Assembly: GCA_027943245.1 (NCBI GenBank)
Contig: JANDJZ010000235.1
Span: 1-52,500 of the forward strand
Length of the DNA: 52,500 nucleotides
Origin: Acanthamoeba sp. SK_2022b
Taxonomy: Eukaryota; Discosea; Longamoebia; Acanthamoebidae
Reading direction: 5' to 3'
In this document: one piece after another, positions 13,014-25,500 of the stretch
Numbering within the stretch: position 1 is the stretch's first letter
Layout of the letters: the number at the start of each line of letters is the position of its first letter
Made by a program: the position numbers and the translations under genes
Notes under the pieces: model-generated
The model's database searches: none
What the model saw: the letters and a program-made list of their open reading frames with translations, nothing else
Told to the model about the DNA's origin: nothing

Positions 13014-13141
13014 GTCAAGTATACTCAGCGGCGTTCTCTTCATTCTTCTGTCTCCAAGGCAATTAAAAAGACAGTTCTCGATGCTTGTGCACAACCTCAA
13101 CCCCTCGCCTACCTATCTTTGTTCCTGAGTCTCTGCTTTCT

Positions 13142-13544
13142 TTATTGTCCGTAAGGAGGCTGCTGTGGCTTTTTCGTAAATTTGCGGATCTCGCGCAGCG
13201 TGAGCGCCAATCCGGCCTGGTGAAGAGAACACAGATTTAGAACTCAGATTTGCAACACGAAGCAAACGTTTGAACAAAGATTCCACGCACAAAGCAAATT
13301 CCAAGGCCAATGAGAAACACGCCAGCGCCGATGAGTGTCTTGAAAGAACCGCCAGGCGCTGTGTTGTGATGGGCGCGTTTTCGAAGAATGAAGGCCAGAG
13401 ATAAGAGTCATGAGAGCAAATTCTAGATGAGGGGCAATAATTGAGCTCACCCTGAATCTCCCTTTTGATCTGTCCCGCTTGCTTGAAGATGGAGGTTCCT
13501 CCAAAGCTCGACTCGACTGCAGATCCCAGCTCGCCCATGACCAT
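13142..13544 (-). CDS. Small single-span membrane protein, unknown
   Basis: Three exons (13544-13451, 13358-13291, 13216-13142) join in phase to 78 residues. The N-terminal half is soluble (MGELGSAVESSFGG, then KQAGQIKREIQ). A Gly-rich hydrophobic segment (LIGAGVFLIGLGICFAGLAL) comes next, then a basic tail (REIRKFTKKPQQPPYGQ). One transmembrane helix with a positive C-terminal flank is expected. I do not recognise the family. The first in-frame ATG after a pyrimidine-rich acceptor-like tract was taken as start; an extra upstream exon reaching about 13634 cannot be excluded. It is head-to-head with mevalonate kinase (105 bp between starts) and tail-to-tail with rpl18 (128 bp between stops). 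Confidence 0.55.
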
Positions 13545-13649
13545 GCAGAGGTGTTGCTGCCAATAAAAGAAAATAAAAAGCAAAGGAAAACAGCTCTTCC
13601 GTTTTTCCAACAGTTGGCGCCAATCTTTAAGCATTCCTTAGGTGTAAGG
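13545..13649. promoter_or_regulatory. Bidirectional promoter between small membrane protein and mevalonate kinase
   Basis: Only 105 bp separate the two divergent start codons, so the promoters must be shared or overlap, unless the minus gene has an upstream exon here. No TATA box is evident. The stretch contains A-rich DNA at 13561-13592. Confidence 0.4.
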
Positions 13650-15533
13650 ATGGACGCCACGCCCGTCATCGCGTCCGCCCCAGGCAAGGTGTGAATGCAC
13701 AGGACCATTTCCAAAATTTTGATGGTGAGATTAACGCACAAGCGCCGGTGCGGCAGGTCATTCTGTTCGGAGAGCATGCCGTAGTGTTTGGTAAAACCGC
13801 CCTTGCGGCCTCTCTCTCCAACGTACGTTGCCACCACATTCAAACAACCTGCAACTCTGAATTGGACGCTTATGGTGTCACTTTGCCGTCGTCACGCCCT
13901 CTCATGGGCGTGTTTATTCCTGCCTTGCGCGGGATGGGTGCAGTTGCGCACGTTTGCTCACCTGGCCGCGAGTGATGACGGCGTGGTGGCGCTGGAGCTG
14001 CCCGACCTCCCGGCAGCCCCTGCTCTGGCGTTTTCACTCGCCGAGCTGCAGCGGCTGCGCGCTCACTTCCATGGCGTGTCCCTCACCGATGCCGACGAAA
14101 AGGCGGCTCAACACGAGGTCGATGACGCAGTAGCTGTGGAGGCGCTCAAGGGCCTCTGCCTACAGAAGGCCCAAGAGAGCGACCATCATTTCTCGGCACT
14201 GGTTGTGTTCCTCTACCTCTACCTTTCGCTGGCCACGGCCGCCGCCGACCGCAACGCCAAGGTGGCAGAGAGCTTGCGAGTGCGCATTCGGTCTACGGTG
14301 CCCGTGGGCGCAGGCTTGGGCTCCTCTGCAGCTTTCTCCGTGTCGTGCGCCGCCGCACTGCTGCAGCATTTCCATGGTGCCCGTGCTGCGGATGGCGCGC
14401 CCACGGAGAACCTGGCTACGTCCAAGGCCAATATCAACCGCTGGGCGCTCAAGGCCGAAAAGATCATCCACGGCACACCGTCGGGCATTGACAACTCCAT
14501 CGCCACGTTCGGTATCGCTTCACCTCGCATGCCAGTGGCGTGCCTCCGCAGGTGCCTTGCTTGAGAGCATTTACCGACTAGCTGTGTTCAGGTGGTGCTC
14601 TCACCTTCCATCGAAAGCAAGTCGACGGACGAGTCGTAGGAGTGATGGAGCATTTGGATAGGTGCCCGGTTTCGCTCATCTGCAATGAGCATGCTTTAAT
14701 GACCCTGTTTTGGACTGACTCCCCGCATGCTCTAGCTTCCCTCCCCTCCAGTTTGTGATCACCAACACGGCCGTGCCGCGCAAGACATCCGTGCTCGTGG
14801 CCGGCGTGCGGACGCTGCGCGAGGTTTGGCCTCCCACAACCCTCCCTCTGTGCTGCCAAGAAGCTTCCCTCACCCACAGTGACTCGCACATCTTGCCTTT
14901 AGCGCTACCCCGAGGTGATCGACCCGGTGCTGGATTCCATCCACGCCATCACTATCAAGGCCATCGGTCACCTCACCACCGCAACCGACTCGCAGAGCCT
15001 GGACGGTACTCCCGCGGACATGCTCGGCTGGTTCACCGGTAACTCAACTCGAGTTCGGCTATTGATCCGTGTTTGCGTGCTTCAGGGGAGTTGCACGCAC
15101 ACCTGGCGTCGCTGATCGAAATCAACCACCACTTGCTCAATGCTGTGGGCGTGGGTCACCCTCAGCTCGACAAGATACGTCTCTTGTCGGCCCAATACAA
15201 GGTACTCATCTCGTCAATCAGGACCCGTCCGCGCTGTGCCACTGACACCGTCAAAGCTGCACAGCAAGTTGACAGGCGCCGGCGGAGGCGGCTGCGCCTT
15301 CACTCTCCTCACCAACGGGACCAGCGACGAGCAGGCCAGGCAGCTTATCGCGGACCTGGACCGAGAGTTCGGCCCGAACTCGTCCCTCACCACTGGCGTA
15401 CGCTTGACCCAGCTTCGCAGCGTTGGTTCCGGGGTCTCACTCTAACCAACCGCACAAACGACAGGTGGGTGGCCCAGGTGTGACCTTCCATGGCACTGTC
15501 GACCTTCCTACACATTTCTTCTTCCACAACTGA
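13650..15533 (+). CDS. mvk: Mevalonate kinase (GHMP kinase family)
   Basis: Phosphorylates mevalonate with ATP to 5-phosphomevalonate, the first kinase of the mevalonate isoprenoid pathway. About nine exons. Motif 1 is [13 protein letters not shown] then, after an intron, [17 protein letters not shown]. Motif 2 is the GHMP phosphate loop [16 protein letters not shown], followed by the catalytic-Asp motif [16 protein letters not shown]. Motif 3 is [15 protein letters not shown] near the C-terminus. The order and the catalytic Asp in GIDN are as expected. Two histidines common in animal and plant enzymes around motif 1 (HGEHAVVHG) are Phe here, closer to the archaeal pattern. The stop is TGA 15531-15533. 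No targeting signal precedes motif 1, so it is probably cytosolic or peroxisomal. Confidence 0.95.
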
Positions 15534-15618
15534 TGATCGTTCTAGCGATGAGCTATTTATTTGTTAATTTTTTTATTTATTACGGAAGAAAAATGAAACA
15601 AAATTACAAAGCATTGCC

Positions 15619-17721
15619 ATGTTCGCGCCGAGGAAGGGGTCGGTGCCGCCTGCGGCTATCGGCTTGCAAGCAACGGGCCAAGTCGTGACCAGCACCCCGC
15701 TGCCAGCAGAAGGATGGCTGGCCATACCTGAAGCCCCTCCTCGCCCCACCTTTCACGTACCCCCCCCCCAAAGCTCTGCTCGCGTGACGTATTGGGAGGG
15801 GATTGACGCGGCCGTACACAGGACCCGGAGGTAGCACGGTTGTTGGAGGGCCTCCAGCTGGCCGAGTTTCTCCCCCACTTTGTCCACCACCAAATAGGTA
15901 GCTTTCATTCTTTCTCTTGTTCACTTTTCGTTCTTTGTCAAAGAGAGCTGAGCAGTACAACACGCGCAGACATGGAAACGCTGATGGAGCTAACTGAGGA
16001 GGAGCTGTCCAAGCTGGGACTCGATCGATTGGGCCCAAGGAACAAACTCTTCTCGCACATTCAGCACCTCAAGCTCGCCTTCCCCCGTACGTTGCATCGC
16101 CGCACGCCTCCAGCGTTGATCGTTCCCCAACGTTGGGGCATTTCTTCGCCGAGCCTGAGCTTCTGTTGGTTTGTAACACGCGCTGTGCGCGAGGCATCGC
16201 AGGAGCGCTTTCCACTCGCGACAGAGATGTGGAGGCGCGCACGATCGACTTTGCCGACCTGAAGCTGGGTAAGAGCTTGGGGCAGGGTCGCGCCGGGGAC
16301 GTGTTCGAGGGTCGGCTGCGAAATCACACGAGCGTCGTCATCCGTCGACTCAACAACAAGCACGTCAACCAAACCATCCTATTGAACGAAGCCAAGCTCC
16401 TCAGGTTCGTGCCAGTTATGCGCATCTGCTGTGGCGCTCCCGTTTCCGCAGACCTGTTCGATTGAGTCAGTTCTGTTAGCCTGGTGTCGAGCCATCCGCA
16501 CGTGGTAGCGTTCATGGGCGTGTCCAAGGATGCTGAGCATCTCTACCTGGTCTACGAGTACACTTCTCTCTTGTCTCGAATAGCACACGTTCACACAGAG
16601 CGCTCTGTGCTCATCGGTGTTCCGCGCAGGCACGTGCCTGATGGCACGCTGAGGGACTACCTCCAGAGCCGCAAGAAGAAGCTGCCTCTGCACACTCTCA
16701 TCGACCTCACCAAGGACGTGGCCGCTGGAATGGTTCGACGCTCTCTGCTCTTGCCTGCGTGCAGCCGGTGGGGCCGAGTACAACGTGGGCGACTGCAATA
16801 TCGCATGGCGGCTGACCCGTCGGGGCTCCTTAACAGGATCACCTTCACCAGCACGGCATAGTACACCGCAACCTCACGGCAGGCAACCTCGTACTTGAGA
16901 GGCTGCGCAGCTACAACATCGTCAAAGTCTGCGATGCCGGGCTTAACAAGTTACGCGTTCTCATCTTCTTTGTTGTTACCACCTTAGCACTAACTTGATG
17001 TTTTTTGGGAACACAGGGCGCTCGAAGCGGCCAGTGTTCCCAGCAGTGACTCCTCTCGGAGATCTGCATCCGTGCGGTGGCATAGGTAGGCGGCGCATCA
17101 CACTCTTTTGGCCCTCTTCCCCTCAGGTTAATTCTGGAAGTTGCGTTGTTGTTGTTGTTGGTGTACGGCAGCCCCGAGGTTATCGCCTGGCAGAAGTTCA
17201 CTCCGAAGAGCGACACCTGGAGCTTCGGCATCGTCATGTGGGAGGTACGGCCACCCCACTAGCCAGTCGCGCGCCATCGAACCCAAACCGGGGCTTCTGA
17301 CGCGTCGCGGTTGCGCGTGTATGTGCACACCTTGTTGTAGATCTTCAGCGGGGGCAAGCTTCCATTCGGCGAGTACGGGGACGACGACGAGCGCGTGGAG
17401 GAGCTGATCAGCGCCGGGTGTCAGCTAGAATGCCCCGTCGGCTGCCCCGACGAAGTGTATCGAATCATGGAGTCGTGCTGGGCGGCCGATCATGACTCCC
17501 GGCCTACCATGTACGACCTGGGGAACAAGCTGGCCGACCTCGACTACGGCCGTGACGGCGACGGGCCAGACAGCGAGGACGACAGCAGCGACTCGTCCGA
17601 TGGCGAGTCGGCCGAGAGCGATGACGGCACGACCACCACGAGCGACGAGGTCTACAGCAGCGACGGCAGCGGCAGCCAGGCCCTCTACACCCCCGGGGTT
17701 CGGGATGACTATCTCCAGTGA
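15619..17721 (+). CDS. SAM-domain protein kinase-like protein, predicted pseudokinase
   Basis: Order: Pro-rich N-terminus from ATG 15619; SAM domain ([22 protein letters not shown], ending [19 protein letters not shown]); kinase-like domain from about 16250; acidic Ser/Asp/Glu tail. The glycine loop is [12 protein letters not shown]. The beta-3 lysine position reads VVIRR (Lys to Arg). The catalytic loop is [15 protein letters not shown], with the HRD aspartate replaced by Asn. The metal-binding Asp is kept in VCDAGL. Lobe-C landmarks remain: [27 protein letters not shown] and [13 protein letters not shown]. It resembles the TKL/tyrosine-kinase-like group. Loss of both Lys and catalytic Asp argues that it signals as a scaffold through SAM contacts, not by phosphotransfer. 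The activation segment (17020-17160) crosses an intron and a GTT-rich stretch, and its exact splice sites are uncertain. The stop lies 73 bp from that of the opposite-strand amine oxidase. Confidence 0.85.
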
Positions 17722-17794
17722 TCAGGCGGCGAGGGATCGCGGGCGTAAAGGGAGCACTCTATTTGCCAGCTGTAGACACATACAAAACTCATGT

Positions 17795-19996
17795 CTAGAA
17801 GAGGGCAAGCACTTGTGAGAGGAAGGGGGCAGTAAAGGCCGACAGAGACGAGGCGGATGAGAGAGTCTTCTGGAAGCAGTTGTTGATGACCTTAGCCTGC
17901 TCCATGCCGGTGTACATCGCACCATGCACATACCTGCGCACACACGATCGCCATGTACTTCTAAGCGACGTCTACCTGTGGGTGACCAATCACAGCGGAG
18001 GCGCATACCCGTTGTACTTGTCCGCAGCCCATTCGCCAGCAAAGTAGATCTTCTCCTGCACCGGCACGAGGAACGCACGGCGCAGCGTGGGATAGGCGTT
18101 GATGTTGGTGCCGGCCCACACGGACTGGCTGTATTTTTGCTCCCACCAGCTGTTCCTGAGGAAGCCTGGCAGACAGCACGGTCAGATTCGGAGTGACAAT
18201 CACGCGCATCCAAATTGAAGGGAGGACTGACCATCAGGATTGGGGGCTTCGGGGAACATGCGCCTCAACACGATCATGATTTCTGCCTCAATCTGGTCGT
18301 CGGTCATGGTCGTCAAGTTCTTGCCCTGATCTCCAGTGATCGTGGCAACAAGGATGTTGGATCCGGGCAGCAGCTGCAAAAGAGCGGTGTGAGGGAAGCT
18401 ATGTGCCACGGGCAAATGGGGGTGACGCGTTAGTGGTTGTACCTTTTCAAGGTTCAAGTTCTGGAAGGAGGGGAAGTAACCCTCTACGGGGTGGGTGTAG
18501 GCAAAGAACTCACGGTCGCCCAAGCTCTCCCAGAAGTAGGTGGGGAAGTGCAGGAAGACCTTCATGTACTGAGCTCGGCCTACAGGCAGTTCAGATATGG
18601 TGAGAGTCGTCTGTCAGTGGAGATGATTCCAAAAAGGAGGAGTGAAGTAGGGACTGTAACGGTACCAGAGAAGGAGGCAAGCAAGGGGAACATGTTGGGA
18701 AGAGCTGGCTCAAAATTGATGCTCTTGTTCACAATCAGATGGTCGGGAATGGTCCTTTGGATAAAAAGGGAATGAGAAGAAAATCGTAAAAGCGGTCAGG
18801 CCAAAGCCTCTGCAGAAGAGATGAGGGCGGAGAGGAGGTTGGGCTTACATGATGACCTTCTCGGCTTCAATAATGTCACCGTTTTCGGTTTCGATCTTGA
18901 CGATGTCGCTGGTGTAGTCCACTGTGGTGACAGGGGAGGAGAGCCTGATCTTGCTCTTGAAGGGCTCGGACATCTTGATGAGGAGGTTCTGGAAACCGGC
19001 CAAGTTAAGGCAGTCCTCCGCCGCATAGTCAGCCTTGGGGTCAATTTCGTCCATCATAGCCCTCACGCCAACATCCCTGCAGGGTGACGGGCCAAGTCAG
19101 CGTTGGCCCAGGGTTGCGCATGGTTCGATCAAGGAGTTGAAATATCGCACTTGAGCTGTTCTCCGTAAGCCCAGCCAAAGTAGAACCATAGCATCCAGTT
19201 TCTCACGGCGTACTCGTCTTCGGGCATAGACGCATTGAGGAAACCGATTTCCTCGATCACGTCTCCCAGGGATCTATCCGGTTCTGACTTCTCGCCCATC
19301 TGAGCTGCGATGTTTTCCATCTCAGCGTACATCTCGTCCGACACTGTGAGATAGCTGTCCACGACACCCTGCGTTGGAGTTAAGATCAACCCGGGTGGCT
19401 GGAGGGTGGCTTTGGATGACGAGATACATACATCTGGCACGCGTGTGCCGTTTGGGTAGAAAGTGTACATGTCAAGGAAGTCGGTGTAGGCGCAGGGCAT
19501 ATTGTACTTCCTGAGATCAGACCTTTAGCGAGTGGATAGCTCCAATAAATTGATCAAAGGGAGTGGGTCGTGCTTCTTGAGTTCCCACAGGAGGCTCCCG
19601 TTGGTCCCCTGATACCAGGCACCTCCCAAGTCCACAGTGTGGTTGAAAAACTGCCCCAACGACCCGTTGCATAAGCCACATGAGCTTGGGGGAGAAATCA
19701 ATTAGGGGATGGCTACCTCGACCGAGTGCAGACGCCCTCCGGTCCTGTCGCGGGCCTCGATGATGACGAAGTCATTCATGCCGCTCTCATGAAACTGGTA
19801 GGCGGCACCGATACCAGCTGCTCCGGCACCGACTATGGCTACCTTGGTCCTGATGGTGGCGCCCTGCGAGAGAAAATTAATTAGATTGCTTGCTAACCGA
19901 TAAGCTCGGAGTTATGAGCCTTGAGGAGGGGCGTACCACTACCGCGCCCAGCAAAAAGGAGAGTAGCAGCAGAAGAGCAAGGCTGCGCATGGCCAT
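17795..19996 (-). CDS. Secreted flavin-containing amine oxidase
   Basis: FAD-dependent oxidase of the monoamine/polyamine oxidase family, oxidising amines to aldehydes or imines with H2O2. The first exon encodes a signal peptide (MAMRSLALLLLLSFLLGAVVV). The dinucleotide-binding fold follows: KVAIVGAGAAGIGAAYQF, then VIIEARDRTGGRLHSVE. Middle exons give DLGGAWYQGTNGSLLWELKK, a substrate-domain region (DEIDPKADYAAEDCLNLAGF), and VTTVDYTSDIVKIETENGD with EAEKVIM. Near the end are the FAD-contacting stretch VQEKIYFAGEWAADKYNGYV and HGAMYTGMEQAK. The C-terminus is hydrophobic (LSAFTAPFLSQVLALF after a Ser/Ala run), compatible with a GPI-anchor signal. The stop is TAG at 17795-17797. Substrate cannot be told from sequence; the secretory signal suggests extracellular or vacuolar action. 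Confidence 0.88.
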
Positions 19997-20049
19997 GGTA
20001 AGTACTTGGGGTAACTGCAGTGGGGAATGACGACAACGACCAACGAGCG

Positions 20050-20061
20050 CGCCTTTTAATC
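20050..20061 (-). promoter_or_regulatory. TATA-like element upstream of amine oxidase
   Basis: On the minus strand the sequence reads ATTAAAAGGC about 55-65 bp before the ATG at 19996, a plausible TATA position for a short 5' UTR. Confidence 0.35.
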
Positions 20062-20337
20062 TGAGCTTGGATGCTGCACCCAATCATCGCACTCCGGCAA
20101 CACAAGTTACGCTCCGGATTGGCCACAGACAGCTCCTGCCCTTGAACTGGAGCGTCATTGGTGCACTCGGCCGAGTTCCTGGAAGTCCGACGCGGGAACT
20201 GCCGAAACGAAACGATTTGGTGTATACGAAAAATGTTCGGCGTTCAGAAAAAAGGTGGTAGCGGGGTGTTCCCTGAGCGGCTTATCGGGCGGGACACCTC
20301 CTACCGCTCCCTGCGCGATCAACTGATTCTCACCAAT

Positions 20338-22482
20338 ATGGATGAAAACATAGAAGGGGCGTTATGGTTGCTCCTGCCTGCCGAAGTCGTGCTGGAAGTG
20401 TTCGGCTGGCTCGATCCCTATTCGCTAGTGAGGGCTGAAGCTGTGTGCCGCAGCTGGCGGGCCATCTCTGGACCCGCGTCACCACACGGTGCAGCGTTGT
20501 GGCGTGCTGTACGTTGTTCCGCCCGATCCACAATTCGCGTATGGGTATGCTTAGTGTTTGCGCATGGACGGCAGAGGCACGAGGAGCACTTCGGCGGACC
20601 GATGCCAGAGCGCATGAAACTTGTGCTCAGGATCAAGGGGACTACCCTGCACTTAGAGCCTTCATGGCGCACCCATTGCCTCACGTGTAGCCGCACACAA
20701 CGTTCGGCTGATGATTAATGGCACAACCAGGGATCTACTTCGGTGGATTCTCTCTTGCGGACACCACGCCGCCCTATCTCGACTCCTTGCCATGTCATCA
20801 CCCACCACCAGACGACATGTGGAGCGCCTCCTGGTAGAAGGGTGGCTGGAGGGAGAGCGACGTAAGCGGCCTTTGGAGTGGGCCGTCTTGAAGGGATGCA
20901 ACGAGCGCACGATCGAGCTGATGGTGGTGGGACTGGGCGCTGAAGTCGGCAAGAGTTTAGTGATTAAGGCTGCAGAAGCGGGCGAGATTGCTCTGTTCCG
21001 GTCGTTGATGCTTCGCCAGCGCTTGGGGCCTTCTTCCGTTGATAACAGTCAGAGCGAACTGGATCGAGCGATTAGGCAGAACGGGGGATCGCTGGAGGAG
21101 GTCTTCCGTGCGGCATGTATGTCACCGACTCCAAGGCCATCTCCCTTCAATTGGTCTCACGCTGCCTCCAATCGTAGGTGAGGCCGACCAAGGCAAGAAG
21201 GTTGAGTTTCTCCTGGAAGAGTGCCACTACCAACAAAGGCAAGTGTTGCTCGAATCATTGCACGACAGTAGCACAGGTTCGTGGCTCGCTTTCTCCTTCC
21301 TAAGCACTCCAGCTGACGTCGATGCCACAGCGTTTGAAAGGGCTTGCGCATGTGGTCGCATGGACACCTTCCGTGCATTATTGCCTTTTCAATGCCCCAA
21401 GAGTCTGCGGAAGCCCTCTCGTGGGAAAGGCTGGTCGCCACTGCTGCTGGCCCTGCGGATAGGCAACGTCGAGATGGCGCGAGCGTTACTCAGTAGCGGC
21501 GTGTCGCCCAATCTACACAATAGCTGCGTCGCAAGTCCGCTGCGGGTGGCATGCTGTGAAGTACCTACCACCTGCGCATCGGGCGTCTACTGCAGATGAC
21601 TAACCAGCGTCGCGTGGCTAACACAGTCACACAGTCCCAGCAAGCTCGCCATGGTGCTATTACTCATCGAGCACGGTGCTGACGTAAACGAGGCGGGGCT
21701 TCTTAGTAAGGTCTGCGGGTCCAATTCCCAACTTTCCGGGGAGGCGGCCTGCTTGTTGGTGGAGCACGGTGCGAGAGGCACCAGCTCCAGCAGCAACGAT
21801 CCGCAGTGGCAATGGGCCACGTGCGTCGACGCCGCGCTTCGCCGTCCCACTATATCACCCGCCCTCCTGTCTTGCCTGATCGACCACGGCGCGGTTGTTA
21901 CGGTACCTCTTTACCCTCCGCGCTACACAGACCTCCTTGAGAGGCTCAGCTTACGCATAACATGAAACGCATGCAGGCAGACTGCCTGAATCGTCTGGTG
22001 CGCAAGTGTGACTCCGCACTAGGCGAGCAGAACCTGAAGACAATTCGGATGCTGCTGGAGAAGCAACCCGACATGGTGCGCGGCCCGCTCTCGGCTGCCC
22101 TGCTCGACGCCTTGTTGGCTCCTCCGATCCGCTACAAATCCCGCGAGCAGTTCGTTCTCTCCCTGCTCCTCTTGCTGTTCGCCCACGGCGCCGAGCTGCC
22201 GGTACGACCTTGTATATCTCCGACTGTCCACAGACGCTGCGTGTGTGACGCTCTCCCTCTTTCCCCCGGTGTGCGATGCGCTGGCAGAATTCGGTCAAGA
22301 ATTCGACCGTGGTCGCCGACCGGGAGTGGGGTCTCACGCCCAAGATCCAGTCGCTTCTCATGGCTCACGGCGTGCCTCTCCCAGCCCGATCGGAGGAAGT
22401 GGGCAACTTTGGCCACAACAATCGCCCCGCAGGGCCCCCAGGGGGCAAAGAGATGAGGTCGGCGAAGCAAGAGGCGGGGTGA
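20338..22482 (+). CDS. F-box protein with ankyrin-type repeats
   Basis: The N-terminus carries an F-box (LLPAEVVLEVFGWLDPYSLV then AEAVCRSWRAIS), the Skp1-binding module of SCF ubiquitin ligases. After an intron (about 20509-20659) the protein continues in phase with helical pairs typical of degenerate ankyrin repeats: RKRPLEWAVLKGCNERTIEL, GWSPLLLALRIGNVEMARAL, LAMVLLLIEHGADVNEAG, LSCLIDHGAVV and KIQSLLMAHGVPLP. The repeats probably recruit the substrate for ubiquitination. I used ATG 20338, immediately before the F-box; an in-frame ATG at 20233 would add 35 residues. The stop is TGA 22480-22482, only 49 bp from the stop of the convergent lipase gene. Such F-box-ANK proteins are a large, fast-evolving class in amoebae. 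Confidence 0.8.
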
Positions 22483-22531
22483 CGTTTGAATGTACATTCC
22501 GTTCTACCAGCCGACGTACTTGACCAAGAAT

Positions 22532-25500
22532 TCAGTCGTAGGCCAAGAGAGTGCGCAGCACTTCCCAGTACTGGAAGTGGACGGTATTGACAGCCGCCCT
22601 GCTGACGAACAGGTTTCCCGAGTTGATCTCGAGCCTTTCGCCCGGCGTGTACCACCCGAACTGCACGCCCCCCCCCACATCCCTCTCTGCGGTGAGCGTA
22701 CTTTGGCATTGGCGATGAGCACGTGGGTCACGGTTACAACGCATCGAGAGGGGAGCGTACGAAGGGAGGAACAGGTGGGGACTTGGGCACCTGATCGCCG
22801 GCGAGCGTGATGCTGGCCAGCCACAAACGTTGCCAGCAGATTTGAGAATGGGCGCCATGTGGTGGCGTGTGTTTTGCGAGAGGGGCGTACTGGAGGATGC
22901 GATAGCGCAGTTCGGCGTTGAGCCAAGAAGTGAAGGTGCGGCGCGCAAAGCGCGGGGAGCCCAGAAGCACGAGGTAGAGCCGCATGCGGAAGACTGGATA
23001 TCGCATCACCGCCTGGTAGGCCACCATGGCCGCCAGCGCTGCGCCCATGCTGTGCCCGGTGAACACTACCCTCTTTGTTTGGTCGTTCCCTGGCGAGCGT
23101 GCAATGTGTGCGCGTGTGTGTAGGAGCGAATGAGTCAGGGCTGATGCTGCGCATAAGCGTCGCGGCGACAGTCAACGTCCATACCAGCGCGCGCCACGAT
23201 GTGGTCCACAAGATCGACGCCGTGATCGAGGAGGCACTGCCTGTTCAAGTCCTAGAGTCGTTCATGCAAAATGAATGCGTGTGGTTCAGCCCCCATGAAG
23301 CAGGTCAGGTGAGTAACCGGCGAGAGGGGGGGGTAGGGCCAGCGGCGGTGATGGGACATACCAAGAGAATGTGGTAGAAGCCGGAGTGGGCCTTCATCTT
23401 GCGCGCCTCCGAACCTCCAGCCTTGGCCGAGACGATCTTGTTCTTCTTGCCCTTGAGGAAGAACGGCCCGGTATCGATCGTCTCTGTTCGATTGATATAC
23501 GTTGTCGTCACCAGGTCAGAGGCCCCCTTCCCCTCCACCCATTACAGTAGGAATAATCGGAGGTCGGTGGTTTGGACTCACCTGGAATGACTTTCATGGC
23601 GACGTGGAGCGCGCTATCCACGTCCTTCATGCCAAAGAAGCGCACCACCAACTCGCCGTCCTGCATGGCCGCCTCCTCGCGCATGGCAATCCCTCGTATC
23701 CGGCCATCGGAGCTCAACATGCTGACGGGTCGGGAAGGCCAAGATCAAGACGTGGGAGACGCGGGATGAGTTTGGACAGAAAAGTGGTTTGGGGGGGGGC
23801 AAGTGTGCATACTCTGCTGCCATCTTCCTCCGGGCGAAATCCCGGAGCGGGGCCTGATCGTCGATGTGCGGCGCCACCGTGCTCAGGCTCTGCGTCTCGA
23901 CCGTGGAGGATGAGGCGGCGGCGGCGGTGGCCTCGGCGACTGCGCTGCCGGCAGGAGTACGGGTATCTTGGCCTCCGCTCACGAAGATTAGCGACTGCGC
24001 AAGCAATCTCTCTTCGGGTTCCTGTAGGTACAGCATCCATGGTCATTGATCGTCGCACCGGCGGCATTAAACCGGGGCTCAGAGGAACGCACTTGGGCCT
24101 TCTCCAGGAGTTGGGAGTAAACGCGCTCGAGATCGGCTTTTTTGATGCTGAACTTGGGAGGTGGCGGACGAAGGGCCTGCCCACATGTCAGTGTGAGGCG
24201 TGCTGGGCGCATGATGATGTCGCCGTTTATGCGGCGTGTCTTCAATGTCTGGAGATGGACGCGGCGCATACCTCGGGCGACATTTTGGTCAAGTTGACGG
24301 AACGAGGCCGCAGCATTTCGCCGCCTTGCTCCTTAGGCGTGAGGGGTTGTTCGCCGCTTGATGCGAGAAGGGTCTGATCGTCGCAGGGCTGCTCCTCGCC
24401 AACACCCGGGATTAGGGGGCTTCCCTTATCCTCGTCGGCCTCGTTGAGGGCGTCCATCACATCGACCGAGAGGCGGCCCTCTGTGTAGGACCGCTTGAGC
24501 ATCCTCATCTCCTCCTGGAAGATGTTCTTCTTCATGAACGCGCCCTGCGATTCGGTCAGTTGCGTGTTTCGAAGACGTTTCAGCATGTCCTCGGCCGTGC
24601 CGATGTTGCTGCCCATTCCCAGCGTCTATGCCCCACAACCACACCCACACAATGAAGAGAGAAGGGAGGTTAACGGACGAGTCGCCGAGCCTCACAGTGC
24701 GTCAATGGAGAGTTGGGAGTCAGTACGGCCAAAATCTCTGCTCGAATATTATTGCTGGTGTCTCTGACGGCAATCCTTTGCTCGTAGTGCAGCTGGTCCG
24801 CCTTGACTAGTCGGTCGTTGATGTCGTGTCGATACGCCTGTCCCTTTCGCCTGTTGTTGCTGGGCCACTGGGATGTTGGCCCGGCGCCCTCTTCGTACAG
24901 GTACCTGGGAGGATGGACGGGCGCTGAGAGGTCAGGCGGACATGGAGCAGTCGACGGCGTTGGGAGGGGGGAGGCGTTGTACTCAAAAAAGAAGAATATG
25001 TCTGCGAGCATCTTGCGCCACTGACGCCACAGTTTTGGCGGCTCCTGCATGGCCACCTCGCCTCGGGCCTCGCCTGATGTCGGACGTGCACGAGAGAGAG
25101 AAAAAAGGGGGGTTGCGTGAACGATGGAGGAGAAGTGAGAGAAGAGCAAACGGCGTTTTTACCGTAGATGGCTCCGTCAGCACTGAAGTTGGCCGCCGTG
25201 TAGAAGTCCACGAGCAGCGTGATAATCGACACTGGCACGGCGGGATACAACTCCTGTGCGCGCCCAATGCGACCGCGGTCATAGTTAAGGAGAGAAAGCT
25301 CTCCGCCAATCGGAGTTGCGAAGGAAGGGAGCGCCAGCAGTCGTACCAGCAGCGTGTCGTCCATGATTCGCTTGCCGATGTCGGCAGTCGTTATCACGCC
25401 ATAAGACTCCAGGGCGGCGATGATCTTCTCCAGCGCGTGATGGTCGCCCGACAGCAAGATGCACCGCTCCCGCAGGAATCGCGCCACCACCTCCTTCTTG

